A DNA stretch of 58,398 nt, from the NCBI RefSeq assembly GCF_012952295.1, contig NZ_JABBCH010000022.1, positions 1-58,398 on the forward strand, given 5' to 3'. Below, piece after piece: positions 40,402 through 49,246 of this stretch. Under the pieces are notes generated by a model, which saw only the letters and a list, made by a program, of their open reading frames with translations, was not told the origin of the DNA and did no database searches. Every line of letters begins with the position of its first letter. Position 1 is the first letter of the stretch. A program made the translations under genes and the position numbers. This stretch comes from Crystallibacter degradans. GTDB lineage: Bacteria > Actinomycetota > Actinomycetes > Actinomycetales > Micrococcaceae.

Positions 40402-42432
40402 TCAGGTTATCCAGGCCTCGTTGACGCGTGAGTCCGGGAGGTAGACGCAGTAAGCCCCCGTCCGGATGGCCCGCTCGAGGTGCTCCGCCAACGGCGGGTC
40501 GTGCTCACGGATCCGGTCCATGGCATGGCGGATTGCCCGGGTCACGCTGACGCGGGCGCGTTCGGAGGCGGAGCCGGCGCGCCGGCCACGCCCGCTGAGT
40601 CCGAAAGCCCTCGATAGCTCGCTGATGAGGAACTCGCGTTCCGCCTCCGCCTGGACAACGCGGCCACGGTCCCGCATGAGACGGGCCTCATCGAGGTCCT
40701 CATCGATCTCCGCAAGCCGCCGACGATAGGCGTTTTTCGCCTGGTCGTCCAACATCGCGCCTGCGTCTCCCCAGCCGGAAGACGCGAGCTCGGGATCAAG
40801 CAGACCCGCATGGACCGCAGCCGGATCAGTCCCGCTCGATACGAGGTCGAGCACGTGGAACTCCCTGCCGGGATGCGCGAGGAGCCGCGCCAGATAGTGA
40901 AGCCCCTTCAGATCGCGCAGGGCAACAGTGTTTTCCTCAAATGAGATGAACCAGTAGTCGCCTGTCCGGCGAAAGGAGTTGGGCCCGCGTTTGCGCTCTT
41001 CTGCCTTATGGCCTGCTCCCAGGATTTCGACGGCGGCATCGGCAGCCGCCACCTCAAGGCCGGCACTGATTTCATCCCCCGCTGCGGGGTGCGCCTGTGC
41101 GAGCCCGGTGCGGGCCAAGGCGACTTCATAGGGTGCTCCTACCAGGCTCCACAGCTGCACGGCACTCTGGAAGGCACTCCGGGCGCCGGGAACGTCGCCG
41201 GCGGCGAGCCGCACCCGTCCGTTCGCCATAGCCGCACTGGCAGACAATGCCCTGCTTTCGAACGATGCGGCTACCTGGGCAAGTTCGTCGGCGGAGTCGC
41301 GGGCGGCCACGAGATCTCCGGCCGCCACTTCGATCTCGACCCTCGCGGCCAGCAGCGGAGCCCGGCGTAGTCCGGTGTTCGGCGGGAGTTCCTTGGAAGG
41401 GACGGTCACGGGATGATCGAGTGAGTCCCGGATGGATGCTGCCGCCAAAGCCACGTCGCCCTGAGCCAGCCGCACAAGGGCGAGTCCCGGTTCCGGATCC
41501 CACCCAGCCTGGCGAGCTGCGAGGAAAGCCTCCTCCGCACCATGGAGATCGCCCAGCTGGTATCGCACGCGGCCCAATTCTGTAAGTGGCCACCCGAACT
41601 CACGCCGAAGATATGGCCGGAGCTCCGCGCAGGCCGCTAAGGCCACCTGCTCCGCTTCGGCGGTTGCTCCGCGCAGCCGCAGGATCTGGGCGCGGTGGAC
41701 ACGGCAGCGACCATGGGCGCTGCCGATACCGTTTCCGTGGCGCCACCGCTCCATGGCCTCCGTCCACTCCTCGGCGAGGTCGTACTGAGCGAGCCCCTGG
41801 AGCATGCACACGAGCTCGCAGTAAACCATTCCCGTCGATACGGCATCCAGTTCACCGGAGACAGCGGCCACCGCCGCTTCGTCGGCAAGTATCAGGCCTC
41901 GGCGGACGTCCCCCTCCAGAATTACGGCGTGAGCCTCTGCCACCCTGCCGACGGCAGCCGCTGCCGGGTTGCAGATCGATCCCACCTCGACGGCCCGGCC
42001 GGCCCATTCGCGCGCGGCGCCAACGTCGCCTATCATCAGGCGCTCGTAGCTCCTGATGACTGCCAGCCAGGCATGGACCGGCGTCTCCTCATGCCCCACC
42101 AAGAGCCGCTCTGCCCGTTTGACCCACCCGCGGATCGGCGCCATCAGCGCAGTATCAATGAGCAGATGCAAGGCAACGCGGGCAGCCGCAGCGGCCGCTG
42201 CGATCGGGTCGCCGAGACGCACAGCCTCCGCATGCGCGCGTTCCCATGCCTCGATCGTCACGTCGAGATGACCGGCGGCATAGGCGGCTTCGGCCAGAAG
42301 CCCCAGGTCCTGCACCGAAAGCGGAGCGCGCGCGTCCAGTCCGACGAGCAGGTCGTACGCCTGCGACCACTCGCCGCTGGAGTATGCCTCGCGCGCCCGC
42401 TCCACCAGCGGCGCTTCGGCGTCGTCGTACAT
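40402..42432 (-). CDS. TPR-repeat regulator-like protein
   Basis: 676 residues. Residues 1 to about 460 are tandem TPR-like helical hairpins (YSSGEWSQAYDLL, AEAAYAAGHLDVTIEAWERA, YQLGDLHGAEEAFLAARQAG). The C-terminal 190 residues have DYWFISFEENTVALRDLKGLHYLARLL, then a long coiled region (AYRRRLAEIDEDLDEAR), then RARVSVTRAIRHAMDRIREH, an arrangement seen at the end of actinobacterial LuxR/AAA-type regulators. There is no N-terminal ATPase or LuxR helix-turn-helix, so DNA binding would depend on the C-terminal part. It is divergent from the alpha/beta hydrolase and probably regulates it. Confidence 0.65.
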   Translation of the reverse strand: MYDDAEAPLVERAREAYSSGEWSQAYDLLVGLDARAPLSVQDLGLLAEAAYAAGHLDVTIEAWERAHAEAVRLGDPIAAAAAAARVALHLLIDTALMAPIRGWVKRAERLLVGHEETPVHAWLAVIRSYERLMIGDVGAAREWAGRAVEVGSICNPAAAAVGRVAEAHAVILEGDVRRGLILADEAAVAAVSGELDAVSTGMVYCELVCMLQGLAQYDLAEEWTEAMERWRHGNGIGSAHGRCRVHRAQILRLRGATAEAEQVALAACAELRPYLRREFGWPLTELGRVRYQLGDLHGAEEAFLAARQAGWDPEPGLALVRLAQGDVALAAASIRDSLDHPVTVPSKELPPNTGLRRAPLLAARVEIEVAAGDLVAARDSADELAQVAASFESRALSASAAMANGRVRLAAGDVPGARSAFQSAVQLWSLVGAPYEVALARTGLAQAHPAAGDEISAGLEVAAADAAVEILGAGHKAEERKRGPNSFRRTGDYWFISFEENTVALRDLKGLHYLARLLAHPGREFHVLDLVSSGTDPAAVHAGLLDPELASSGWGDAGAMLDDQAKNAYRRRLAEIDEDLDEARLMRDRGRVVQAEAEREFLISELSRAFGLSGRGRRAGSASERARVSVTRAIRHAMDRIREHDPPLAEHLERAIRTGAYCVYLPDSRVNEAWIT

Positions 42433-42485
42433 CGTTCACCGATCCGCAGGCATGCCTGCTCAGACCCGGCCCCGGCGTAACACCG

Positions 42486-42528
42486 GGGGTTACCCATGTA
42501 ACAGTGTTCCTCACGCATAGGGGTTACC
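42486..42528. promoter_or_regulatory. direct repeat GGGGTTACC in the TPR/hydrolase gap
   Basis: GGGGTTACC occurs at 42486-42494 and 42520-42528, 34 bases apart (about three helix turns), between the divergent TPR-regulator and hydrolase genes. Direct repeats on the same helix face are typical of activators with tandem DNA-binding subunits. The link to the TPR protein is inference. Confidence 0.4.
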
Positions 42529-42594
42529 AAGCCCGAACCCTGGCCGCGGGAGACGCCGCGAGCGGATGACGGGTCACGCACAAGGAGCATCAAA

Positions 42595-43536
42595 ATGAAC
42601 ACGAACCAGACAAAGCTGCCATCATCGGGCACGGTGCAGACGAATGGGCAGGTGCTGTATTACGAAATTCACGGCGAAGGACCTGCACTCGTCCTGGTGA
42701 TGGGAATCGGCTACGACTCGACGCTCTGGACGCTGGCGCAGGTCCCGGCCCTGTCCCCCCGGTTCCGGGTGGTCTTGGTCGACAACCGGGACGCGGGCCG
42801 CAGCTCGAAAGCCAGCCACCCGTACACCATTGCAGACATGGCAGATGACCTGTCCGGCCTGCTTGACGCGTTGGGGATTGCCCGAACCCACCTGTTGGGG
42901 CTTTCCATGGGCGGAATGATTGCCCAGGAATTCGCCCTACGGCACGCCGACCGAGTGGACCGGCTGGTGCTCGCCGGAACGGGAGCTGCGCCGGCAAGAA
43001 GCGCCGTCGACCCGATCCAGATCTGGAGCTGGGTCAAGGCGAACGACGCTACGGGGAAGGTGTTTGGCGGGCAGCAGTTCGTGTCGCTGTTCTCCACAGC
43101 CTTCCTCCGGAACCACGAGGCCGTGCAGGACACTGCCGCGCTGTTGGCAAGCAATCCCTATCCGATGAGTCCCGAGGCCTACGGGCGGCAGGCAGATGCC
43201 TACCTGCGGTTCGACGCCCTGGACCGGCTGGGCGCAATCACGGCACCCACTCTTGTCCTCGTTGGCGAGCAGGACCTGCTGACGCCACCTTGGATAGCCC
43301 GCGAGGTCGCCGACGCCATCCCCGGCGCCCGGTTCGAAGTCATCCGCGGAGACGGGGCCTCGCACGTTGCGGCGATCGAGCGCCCCGACGACTTCAACCG
43401 CCTCGTTTCGGACTTCCTCGCACCGAAGGTTCAGGGCACGCGGTTGAGCCATTCGTCGGTGGCGAACTTGGTGGCCGCCAGTTCCTTGGCGGCAGCGAGT
43501 TCCTCTTCGGAAACCCCGGCTTCCACCGCCCCGTAG
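42595..43536 (+). CDS. alpha/beta-fold hydrolase with overlapping C-terminal extension
   Basis: 313 residues. The fold is clear: VLVMGIGYDSTLW, VDNRDAGRSSK, the nucleophile elbow LLGLSMGGMIAQEFAL (Ser in GLSMGG), the acid in VGEQDLLTPP and the histidine in GASHVAAIERPDDF. The usual domain end is SDFLAPKV near 43430. The frame then runs 35 codons further, through the reverse complement of the lipoate-ligase 3' end, giving a Ser/Ala-rich tail. This tail is probably a by-product of a lost stop codon. AAGGAG lies 6-10 bases before the ATG. The substrate is unknown. Confidence 0.8.
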   Translation: MNTNQTKLPSSGTVQTNGQVLYYEIHGEGPALVLVMGIGYDSTLWTLAQVPALSPRFRVVLVDNRDAGRSSKASHPYTIADMADDLSGLLDALGIARTHLLGLSMGGMIAQEFALRHADRVDRLVLAGTGAAPARSAVDPIQIWSWVKANDATGKVFGGQQFVSLFSTAFLRNHEAVQDTAALLASNPYPMSPEAYGRQADAYLRFDALDRLGAITAPTLVLVGEQDLLTPPWIAREVADAIPGARFEVIRGDGASHVAAIERPDDFNRLVSDFLAPKVQGTRLSHSSVANLVAASSLAAASSSSETPASTAP

Positions 43537-44492
43537 CGGTCTTTGAAGGTATCCATCATGGTGGTGATAATTTCGGTGCGCGACAACCCGGTCTGCCGGC
43601 GCAGCGGGTCTACCCGTTTTTTGGCACTGCTGATGCCCTTGTCGGAGATCTTCTCCTTGCCGATCCGCAGCACGTCGGTCATCTTGTCCGCGTCGATGTC
43701 ATAGGACATGGTCACGTGGTGCAGCATGGAGCCGCTGGCCAACCGCTTCTGCGCGGCCCCGCCGATCTTGCCTTCCGGCGTCGCTATGTCATTGAGCGGC
43801 TGGTAGAACGCCTCCACGCCCACCTTCTTCAGTGCAGCCATGGCCCAGGCGTCCAGAAACGAATACGAGGCTTCAAAGGACAGCCCGTCCACCAGCGTCT
43901 GTGGCAGATAGAGGGAGTACGTGATGGCGTTGCCATGCTCCATAAACATGGCTCCCCCGCCGGTGATCCGCCTGACCACCGTGACGCCGTGGCGCTCGGC
44001 TCCGTCCGGATCCACCTCGTTACGCACGGACTGGAAGCTGCCGATGACCACGGACGGCTCGTCCCAGTCCCACAAACGCAACGCGGGCGGCCGTTTGCCT
44101 TCGCCCACCCGCCGCGCCAGCACCTCGTCCAGGGCAACGTTGAGGTGGATGGGCAGCGCCTGCGGCCCGATGACCTGCCAGTGATGGTCAAGCCAGCCGG
44201 TCGCCTTGGCCAAGGCCCGGCGTACTGCCACTGCCACCGCATCGGCCGAAAATCCGAAAAGCACGACGTCGGCAGCCAGCGCGGCGGAAATGGCTGCGGA
44301 ATACTCGCCATGGCCGGCCTCCGCGGACAGGCCGTTCAGGGCTGCGTTGATGTCCCCCAGAGCCTCGTCCGGTTCCAGGAAGAAGTCGCCGCTGATCGAA
44401 ACATTGGCCAGCCGGCCATCGAGGACATCGAGGTCGGCGACGACCAGCTTGCCGCCGAGGACCTTGTATTCACCGTGCCGGTGCTCTGACAT
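43431..44492 (-). CDS. lplA: lipoate-protein ligase with N-terminal accessory domain
   Basis: 353 residues. Residues 1-95 resemble the LplA accessory domain (EYKVLGGKLVVADLDVLDG), placed at the N-terminus rather than the C-terminus. The catalytic domain has VVRRITGGGAMFMEHGNA (the RRxxGGG motif), the lysine-bearing KIGGAAQKRL, and LHHVTMSYDIDADKM. It attaches lipoate or octanoate to 2-oxoacid dehydrogenases and GcvH. Its 3' end overlaps the convergent hydrolase frame by 106 bases. Confidence 0.87.
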   Translation of the reverse strand: MSEHRHGEYKVLGGKLVVADLDVLDGRLANVSISGDFFLEPDEALGDINAALNGLSAEAGHGEYSAAISAALAADVVLFGFSADAVAVAVRRALAKATGWLDHHWQVIGPQALPIHLNVALDEVLARRVGEGKRPPALRLWDWDEPSVVIGSFQSVRNEVDPDGAERHGVTVVRRITGGGAMFMEHGNAITYSLYLPQTLVDGLSFEASYSFLDAWAMAALKKVGVEAFYQPLNDIATPEGKIGGAAQKRLASGSMLHHVTMSYDIDADKMTDVLRIGKEKISDKGISSAKKRVDPLRRQTGLSRTEIITTMMDTFKDRYGAVEAGVSEEELAAAKELAATKFATDEWLNRVP

Positions 44493-44572
44493 CTGCGCTC
44501 CCTATTCCACGCCTACCAACCCAACGTTTCAGTCTTACCATCGACGGCGGCCAGTGCGCGAAGCGAGGCAGG

Positions 44573-45130
44573 TCAGCTGCGCAGGGTCTTCATCGCGCCG
44601 GCCCAGGCAATGACCTGGTCGAAGAGCGGGGTGAGGGCCTCGGTGGCCTCGTCCGTGGGGACGAAGTCCTGGTCGTCGTCGAATTCATCATCGAAGGGCA
44701 GGAAGACCTGGGCCCTGACGTCGGCCAGCTGCAGTTCGGCCGCGATCCCGCGAAGATGTTCAACCACGCGGGTGCCGCCGGCGCTGCCGTAGCTGACAAA
44801 TCCGGCGGATTTGTTGTTCCACTCCGCGTACAGGAAGTCGATGGCGTTCTTCAGGGCGCCGGGGACCGAATGATTGTATTCCGCGGTGACGAAGATGTAG
44901 CCGTCGAACGGGGCAATCTTCGCCGACCAGGCCTTGGTATGGTCCTTGCTGTACTGCCCGGTGGACGGCGGCATCGGCTCGTCGAGCAGAGGCAGGTTCT
45001 GCTGGGCGACGTCGATCAGCTCGAACTCGGCATCGGTACGCTGGCGGGCGTGTTCATAGACCCAGTTGGCCACGGGTGAGCCGGTGCGGCCGGGGCGGGT
45101 GCTGCCGAGAATGATCGCGATTTTCAACAT
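44573..45130 (-). CDS. NAD(P)H-dependent FMN reductase
   Basis: 185 residues, flavodoxin-like fold. IAIILGSTRPGRTG at the N-terminus is the FMN phosphate loop, and VTAEYNHSVPGALKNAIDFL is the family signature near residue 80, followed by SYGSAGGTR. Members reduce free FMN, quinones or azo dyes. The start at 45130 follows GGAG nine bases upstream; an in-frame ATG at 45145 would sit on that site. A lone gene. Confidence 0.85.
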   Translation of the reverse strand: MLKIAIILGSTRPGRTGSPVANWVYEHARQRTDAEFELIDVAQQNLPLLDEPMPPSTGQYSKDHTKAWSAKIAPFDGYIFVTAEYNHSVPGALKNAIDFLYAEWNNKSAGFVSYGSAGGTRVVEHLRGIAAELQLADVRAQVFLPFDDEFDDDQDFVPTDEATEALTPLFDQVIAWAGAMKTLRS

Positions 45131-45237
45131 GGCGGACTTCTCCATTCGACGAAGGCGGTTCAGTCGTGCTCGTGTCTGCGGCCGGTGGGCCTAGTCGCAT
45201 CCTAACCTCCCGAGGGCGTGAGGTTCCGGTTAATGCA

Positions 45238-45270
45238 CGAATGCCCGTACCGAAGCGGTACGGGCATTCG
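45238..45270 (-). terminator. terminator of rpmE2
   Basis: A perfect 15-bp stem (45238-45252 with 45256-45270) with a 3-base AAG loop lies 21 bases after the minus-strand L31 stop. It is one of the strongest hairpins in the window. Confidence 0.85.
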
Positions 45271-45291
45271 CGGAAAGCTGCGGGCGAAGAA

Positions 45292-45546
45292 TTACTTCTT
45301 GCCGAAGCCCTTGAAGCGTGCGTTGAAGCGCTCCACGCGGCCGGCGCTGTCCATGATGCGCTGCTTGCCGGTGTAGAACGGGTGCGATTCGGAGGAGATT
45401 TCAACCTCGATAAGCGGGTAGGTGTTGCCGTCTTCCCACTCAACAGTCTTGTTGGAACCAACAGTGGACTTGGTCAGGAAGGAAACGCCGGACGCCAGAT
45501 CGCGGAAAACAACCGGGGCGTACTTCGGGTGAATATCAGACTTCAT
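45292..45546 (-). CDS. rpmE2: 50S ribosomal protein L31 type B
   Basis: 84 residues, beginning [20 protein letters not shown] and ending [15 protein letters not shown], the type B form. It lacks the CxxC zinc ligands of the zinc-containing type A protein. In many actinobacteria, type B is the zinc-independent paralog induced by zinc limitation through Zur; I see no clear Zur box in the upstream 150 bases. AAAGG lies seven bases before the ATG. Monocistronic, ending in a strong hairpin. Confidence 0.95.
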   Translation of the reverse strand: MKSDIHPKYAPVVFRDLASGVSFLTKSTVGSNKTVEWEDGNTYPLIEVEISSESHPFYTGKQRIMDSAGRVERFNARFKGFGKK

Positions 45547-45722
45547 TGTGTAACCTTTGATCGCGCCCCTGGATTTTGCCAGCGGCTTTAAGGATTGGAA
45601 AGAGAGCAGTCCACACAGGACCAGCAATAAACACTACCGTATCCAAGCCCGCACGTCGAAACCGGACGGCAACCCGGCTTGGCAGCGGCCCCTTCGCCGC
45701 GGGCATCCATGTCCCGGGCATT

Positions 45723-46529
45723 TCAGTCAGGGCGGCAGGCCCAGAAAGCCACCGCACTGGCAGCGGCCACATTGAGGGAATCCACGCCCGCACGCATGGG
45801 GATCATGACTTTCAGATCGACGCCGGCCAAGGTCTCCGGCAGCATGCCCGCACCCTCGGTCCCCAAGAGCAGGGCCAGCTTGTCGAAATCGCGTGACTCG
45901 AGTTCATCGAGGGTGATGGCGTCCTCGGTAAGTTCCAGCGCCGCCGTCGTAAATCCTTCTTGGCGCAGCAGGGCGAGTTCGCCCGGCCAGTTGTCCAGCC
46001 GTGCCCACGGGATCTGGAAGACGGTACCCATACTCACCCGGATGCTCCGGCGGTAGAGCGGATCCGCGCAGCGGGGGCTGACCAACACCGCGTCCATGCC
46101 CATCGCGGCGGCGGAACGGAAAATGGCACCGACGTTGGTGTGGTCCACGATGTCTTCCAGCACGGCCACGCGGCGGGCGCCGGAGAGAACCGCGGCCACC
46201 GGCAGAGGGGCAGGGCGGTTCATCGCGGCCATTGCACCGCGGTGCAGGTGGAAGCCGGTGATCGCTTCGAGGACCTCGGGTGCGCCGATAAACACCGGAA
46301 CTTTCGGGAACTGCGTGATCACATCCTCCAGGTCCGCCAGCCATTTCTCGGCCAGGAAGAAGGACCGTGGGGTGTGGCCGGCAGCGATGGCCCGGCGCAG
46401 GACCTTGGAACTCTCCGCGATGTACATGCCTTCGGCCGGTTCGCGGCGCCGGCGGAGCGCGGTGTCGGTCAGCTGGGTGTAGTCGGCCACGCGAGGATCC
46501 TGGGGCGAGGACAGGTGCTGCAGGTTCAT
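45723..46529 (-). CDS. TrmH/SpoU-family RNA 2'-O-methyltransferase
   Basis: 268 residues. The N-terminal substrate-binding domain (EPAEGMYIAESSKVLRRAI) is followed by the SPOUT core with its knot motifs: LEDIVDHTNVGAIFRSAAA (motif 1), LLLGTEGAGM (motif 2) and IPMRAGVDSLNVAAASAV (motif 3). It uses SAM to methylate a ribose in rRNA or tRNA; the target nucleotide is unknown. Its ATG overlaps the TSUP stop by four bases, so it is translated in tandem with that exporter gene. Confidence 0.87.
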   Translation of the reverse strand: MNLQHLSSPQDPRVADYTQLTDTALRRRREPAEGMYIAESSKVLRRAIAAGHTPRSFFLAEKWLADLEDVITQFPKVPVFIGAPEVLEAITGFHLHRGAMAAMNRPAPLPVAAVLSGARRVAVLEDIVDHTNVGAIFRSAAAMGMDAVLVSPRCADPLYRRSIRVSMGTVFQIPWARLDNWPGELALLRQEGFTTAALELTEDAITLDELESRDFDKLALLLGTEGAGMLPETLAGVDLKVMIPMRAGVDSLNVAAASAVAFWACRPD

Positions 46530-47302
46530 GCGATGAGGTTCGAGATCATCACGTACAGCGCCACGAGGCCAAGGACAACTATGATGCCGCGCAGGACAAT
46601 GGGCTTGAGCCGCCGGCCGACGGCGGAACCGACCAAGGCGCCGATGAGGGAGCTGACCGCGATGATGAGTACCACCCACCAGTCGATCCGGTCGAACGCG
46701 AAAATCATGTACGAAATGGCGGCAATGATGTTGACGCCCAGCACCAGCACGTTCTTCATGGCGTTGGCCTGCTGGATGGTGCCGTGCAGGAACACCCCCA
46801 GGATCCCGACCAGCAGGACGCCTTGGGCCGCAACGAAGTAGCCACCGTAGACGCCGGCGAAGTAGACCAGGAACAGCAGCACCCAGGGGTGGCTCTTCTC
46901 GCGGGCCTGGGCGGCCTCGCGTTCACGCACCCACTTCTGCAGCCGGGGCTGGAAGACCACGAACAGCAGGGCGATCACAATCAGGAACGGGGCGGCGTAT
47001 TCAAAAACTGCTTCGGGCAGGTTCAGCAGCAGGGCGGCACCGGTAACGCCGCCGAGCAACGAGGCCGGCAACAGGACCTTGAGGGTGCTGCGGAGCCCGG
47101 AAAGTTCGCGCCGGTAGCCGTAGACTCCCCCGACGTTGCCGGCGATCAGGCCCATGGCGTTGGAGATGGTTGCCGTCACGGGGGCGAAGCCGAGCGCCAC
47201 CAGGACGGGGAAGGTGACCAGCGTGCCGGAACCGACAATGCTGTTGATCGTTCCGGCCCACAGCCCGGCCAGGGCAATGATTCCAGCCTGCAGTAAATCC
47301 AT
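46526..47302 (-). CDS. TSUP-family (TauE/SafE) membrane exporter
   Basis: 258 residues with about eight membrane segments. The start GIIALAGLWAGTINSIVGSGTLVTFPVLVA carries the family's repeated glycine-rich signature, and the second half has FLVYFAGVYGGYFVAAQGV. Members move sulfite, sulfoacetate or other organic anions across the membrane. It lies 13 bases after the ABC ATPase gene, which may be co-transcribed with it. Confidence 0.85.
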   Translation of the reverse strand: MDLLQAGIIALAGLWAGTINSIVGSGTLVTFPVLVALGFAPVTATISNAMGLIAGNVGGVYGYRRELSGLRSTLKVLLPASLLGGVTGAALLLNLPEAVFEYAAPFLIVIALLFVVFQPRLQKWVREREAAQAREKSHPWVLLFLVYFAGVYGGYFVAAQGVLLVGILGVFLHGTIQQANAMKNVLVLGVNIIAAISYMIFAFDRIDWWVVLIIAVSSLIGALVGSAVGRRLKPIVLRGIIVVLGLVALYVMISNLIA

Positions 47303-47315
47303 CTAGGGGCGGAGC

Positions 47316-48116
47316 TTAGCTGCGCCGGGCGACGGCGGTGTAGCGGCCGCCGTCTTCCTTGAGCTCAAGCGGCATATCGAAGGCCGAGCTGAGGTTCTCT
47401 TCGGTCAGGACGTCGGCAATGGGACCCTGCGCCACCACGCCGCCTTCGCGCAGGAGCATGGCATGGGTGAAGCCCGGCGGTACTTCTTCGAGGTGGTGGG
47501 TGACCAGGACCAGGGCCGGAGCTTCCTCGTCGGCGGCCAGTTCGCTCAGGCGCTGCACCAGGTCCTCGCGGCCGGCCAGATCAAGTCCGGCGCCCGGCTC
47601 ATCCAGCAGCAACAGTTCCGGATCCGCCATCAGTGCACGGGCGATCTGCACGCGCTTGCGTTCGCCTTCGCTCAGGGTGGCGAACGGGCGGTTCAGGAAG
47701 GTGGACATGCCCCACTGGTCCAACAGTCGGAACGCGCGGCGCTCGTCCATCTTTTCGTACTGCTCGCGCCAGCGGCCGGTGACACCGTAGGAGGCCGTCA
47801 CCACGACGTTGAGGACCGTTTCATGCTCGGGTATCTGGTTGGCCAGCGCCGCCGACGCCAGACCGATCCGGGGCCGCAGCTCAAAAACATCCACCGAGCC
47901 CATGGTCTCTTCCAGGATGCCGGCTTCGCCCTTGGTAGGATGGAGACGGGCACCGGCGATCTGCAGCAGCGTCGTCTTGCCGGCACCGTTCGGACCGAGA
48001 ATAACCCAGCGCTCACCATCCTTGACCTGCCAGTCCACGCTGTCAAGCAGGGTCTTGCGCCCGCGGACAACGCTGACTCCGGCAAATTCAAGAACATCGC
48101 TCATAGGAGTAGACAT
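47316..48116 (-). CDS. stand-alone ABC-type ATP-binding protein
   Basis: 266 residues. Walker A is GPNGAGKTTLL, the signature is LSEGERKRVQIARAL, Walker B is LLLLDEPGAGLD, and the switch histidine is VTHHLEEV. It has the length of a single ABC domain with no membrane segment. No cognate permease of an ABC type is adjacent; the downstream TSUP gene is not an ABC partner. The start could be 48116 or 48104, neither with a ribosome-binding site. Confidence 0.8.
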   Translation of the reverse strand: MSTPMSDVLEFAGVSVVRGRKTLLDSVDWQVKDGERWVILGPNGAGKTTLLQIAGARLHPTKGEAGILEETMGSVDVFELRPRIGLASAALANQIPEHETVLNVVVTASYGVTGRWREQYEKMDERRAFRLLDQWGMSTFLNRPFATLSEGERKRVQIARALMADPELLLLDEPGAGLDLAGREDLVQRLSELAADEEAPALVLVTHHLEEVPPGFTHAMLLREGGVVAQGPIADVLTEENLSSAFDMPLELKEDGGRYTAVARRS

Positions 48117-48233
48117 TAGGCTAAAAGCCGTAGCATTCGCCAAACGCTACGCCGGTTACCGATGATGGGATCCGGCACATTTCCCCGTAGTTTATCCGTC
48201 CGGCCCCGCCGTGAAGACAAGGATCTATCCCGC

Positions 48234-49127
48234 ATGCTCTCGCTTTTCCGCGTTGTTTCCTACGGCGTCGAACTCCCCGACGACTACCTTGCCGCCGTCC
48301 AGCACGCCGTGTCCGAAGCCGGCGGGGACATTGTGGAACTGGAAAACTTCAAGAACGACCGCTTCAAGGCCACCATACTGACCGTCGGGTACGACGGCGA
48401 TACCGCCGCCGGTCTCTCGGCGCTGCGGGCGGCGGTCAAACCAGTGATCACCGAAACCTTGGGAACGGCGGTCATGCCGGCCGAACTGGCGGGACCGCAC
48501 CGGAAGATGCTGATCATGGACGTGGACTCCACGCTGATCAAGCAGGAAGTGATCGAGCTGCTGGCCGAGCATGCCGGCACCCATACGGAGGTCGCTGCCG
48601 TGACCGAAGCGGCCATGCGCGGCGAACTGGACTTTGCCCAGAGCCTCCATGCGCGGGTGGAGACGCTGCGGGATCTGCCCGTGGACGTGACCGAGCGGGT
48701 CCGGGAGACGGTTCAGCTCTCTGACGGAGCCGCCGAGCTTGTGGAGGCATTCCTGGACGCGGGCCATGTTGTGGGGGTGGTATCCGGCGGCTTCAGCCAA
48801 ATCCTCGACCCGCTGGCCGCGGAGCTGAAACTCCATTACTGGCGGGCCAACCTGTTGGGTACGGCGGAAGGTGCGCTGACCGGACTGGTGGATGGCGCCG
48901 TCGTCGACCGGGCTGCCAAAGAAGCCTCGCTGCGCGAGTGGGCCGAGGCCGAGAACATCGACCTGGCACAAACCATCGCGATCGGTGACGGTGCCAACGA
49001 CCTCGACATGCTGGCCGCCGCCGGCCTTGGCGTGGCCTTCAACGCCAAACCGGCCGTGCGCGATGCCGCCGACGCCGCGATTAACATCCCTTATCTGGAC
49101 GTCGCCAGGCTCTTCGCTGGTGTCTGA
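48234..49127 (+). CDS. serB: phosphoserine phosphatase
   Basis: 297 residues. An N-terminal ACT-like region (1-85) precedes the HAD core: MDVDSTLIKQE with nucleophile Asp96 and Asp98, VVSGGFSQI (motif II) and IAIGDGANDLDM (motif IV). It makes L-serine from phosphoserine. The start at 48234 is preferred because the conserved N-terminal region begins there and AAGGA lies 11 bases upstream. It is divergent from the ABC ATPase. Confidence 0.92.
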   Translation: MLSLFRVVSYGVELPDDYLAAVQHAVSEAGGDIVELENFKNDRFKATILTVGYDGDTAAGLSALRAAVKPVITETLGTAVMPAELAGPHRKMLIMDVDSTLIKQEVIELLAEHAGTHTEVAAVTEAAMRGELDFAQSLHARVETLRDLPVDVTERVRETVQLSDGAAELVEAFLDAGHVVGVVSGGFSQILDPLAAELKLHYWRANLLGTAEGALTGLVDGAVVDRAAKEASLREWAEAENIDLAQTIAIGDGANDLDMLAAAGLGVAFNAKPAVRDAADAAINIPYLDVARLFAGV

Positions 49128-49184
49128 CCGGCTTCGAGAGGTTCCGGGTCTCTCCGGCGGCACCGCCTGGCAAACCGCTTAAGC

Positions 49185-49227
49185 AGCCGGCGGCTGCCGC
49201 GGAAATATTCCGCTGCAGCCGCCGGCT
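49185..49227. terminator. terminator between serB and the SDR gene
   Basis: AGCCGGCGGCTGC (49185-49197) and GCAGCCGCCGGCT (49215-49227) form a perfect 13-bp stem. CGGAA/TTCCG can extend it inside the loop. It serves convergent genes. Confidence 0.85.
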
Positions 49228-49246
49228 CAGGTCCCGGTTGAGAGAC

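Noticed and set aside
45547-45722. Zur box upstream of rpmE2
   Set aside because: No palindrome resembling the Zur consensus is visible in the gap.
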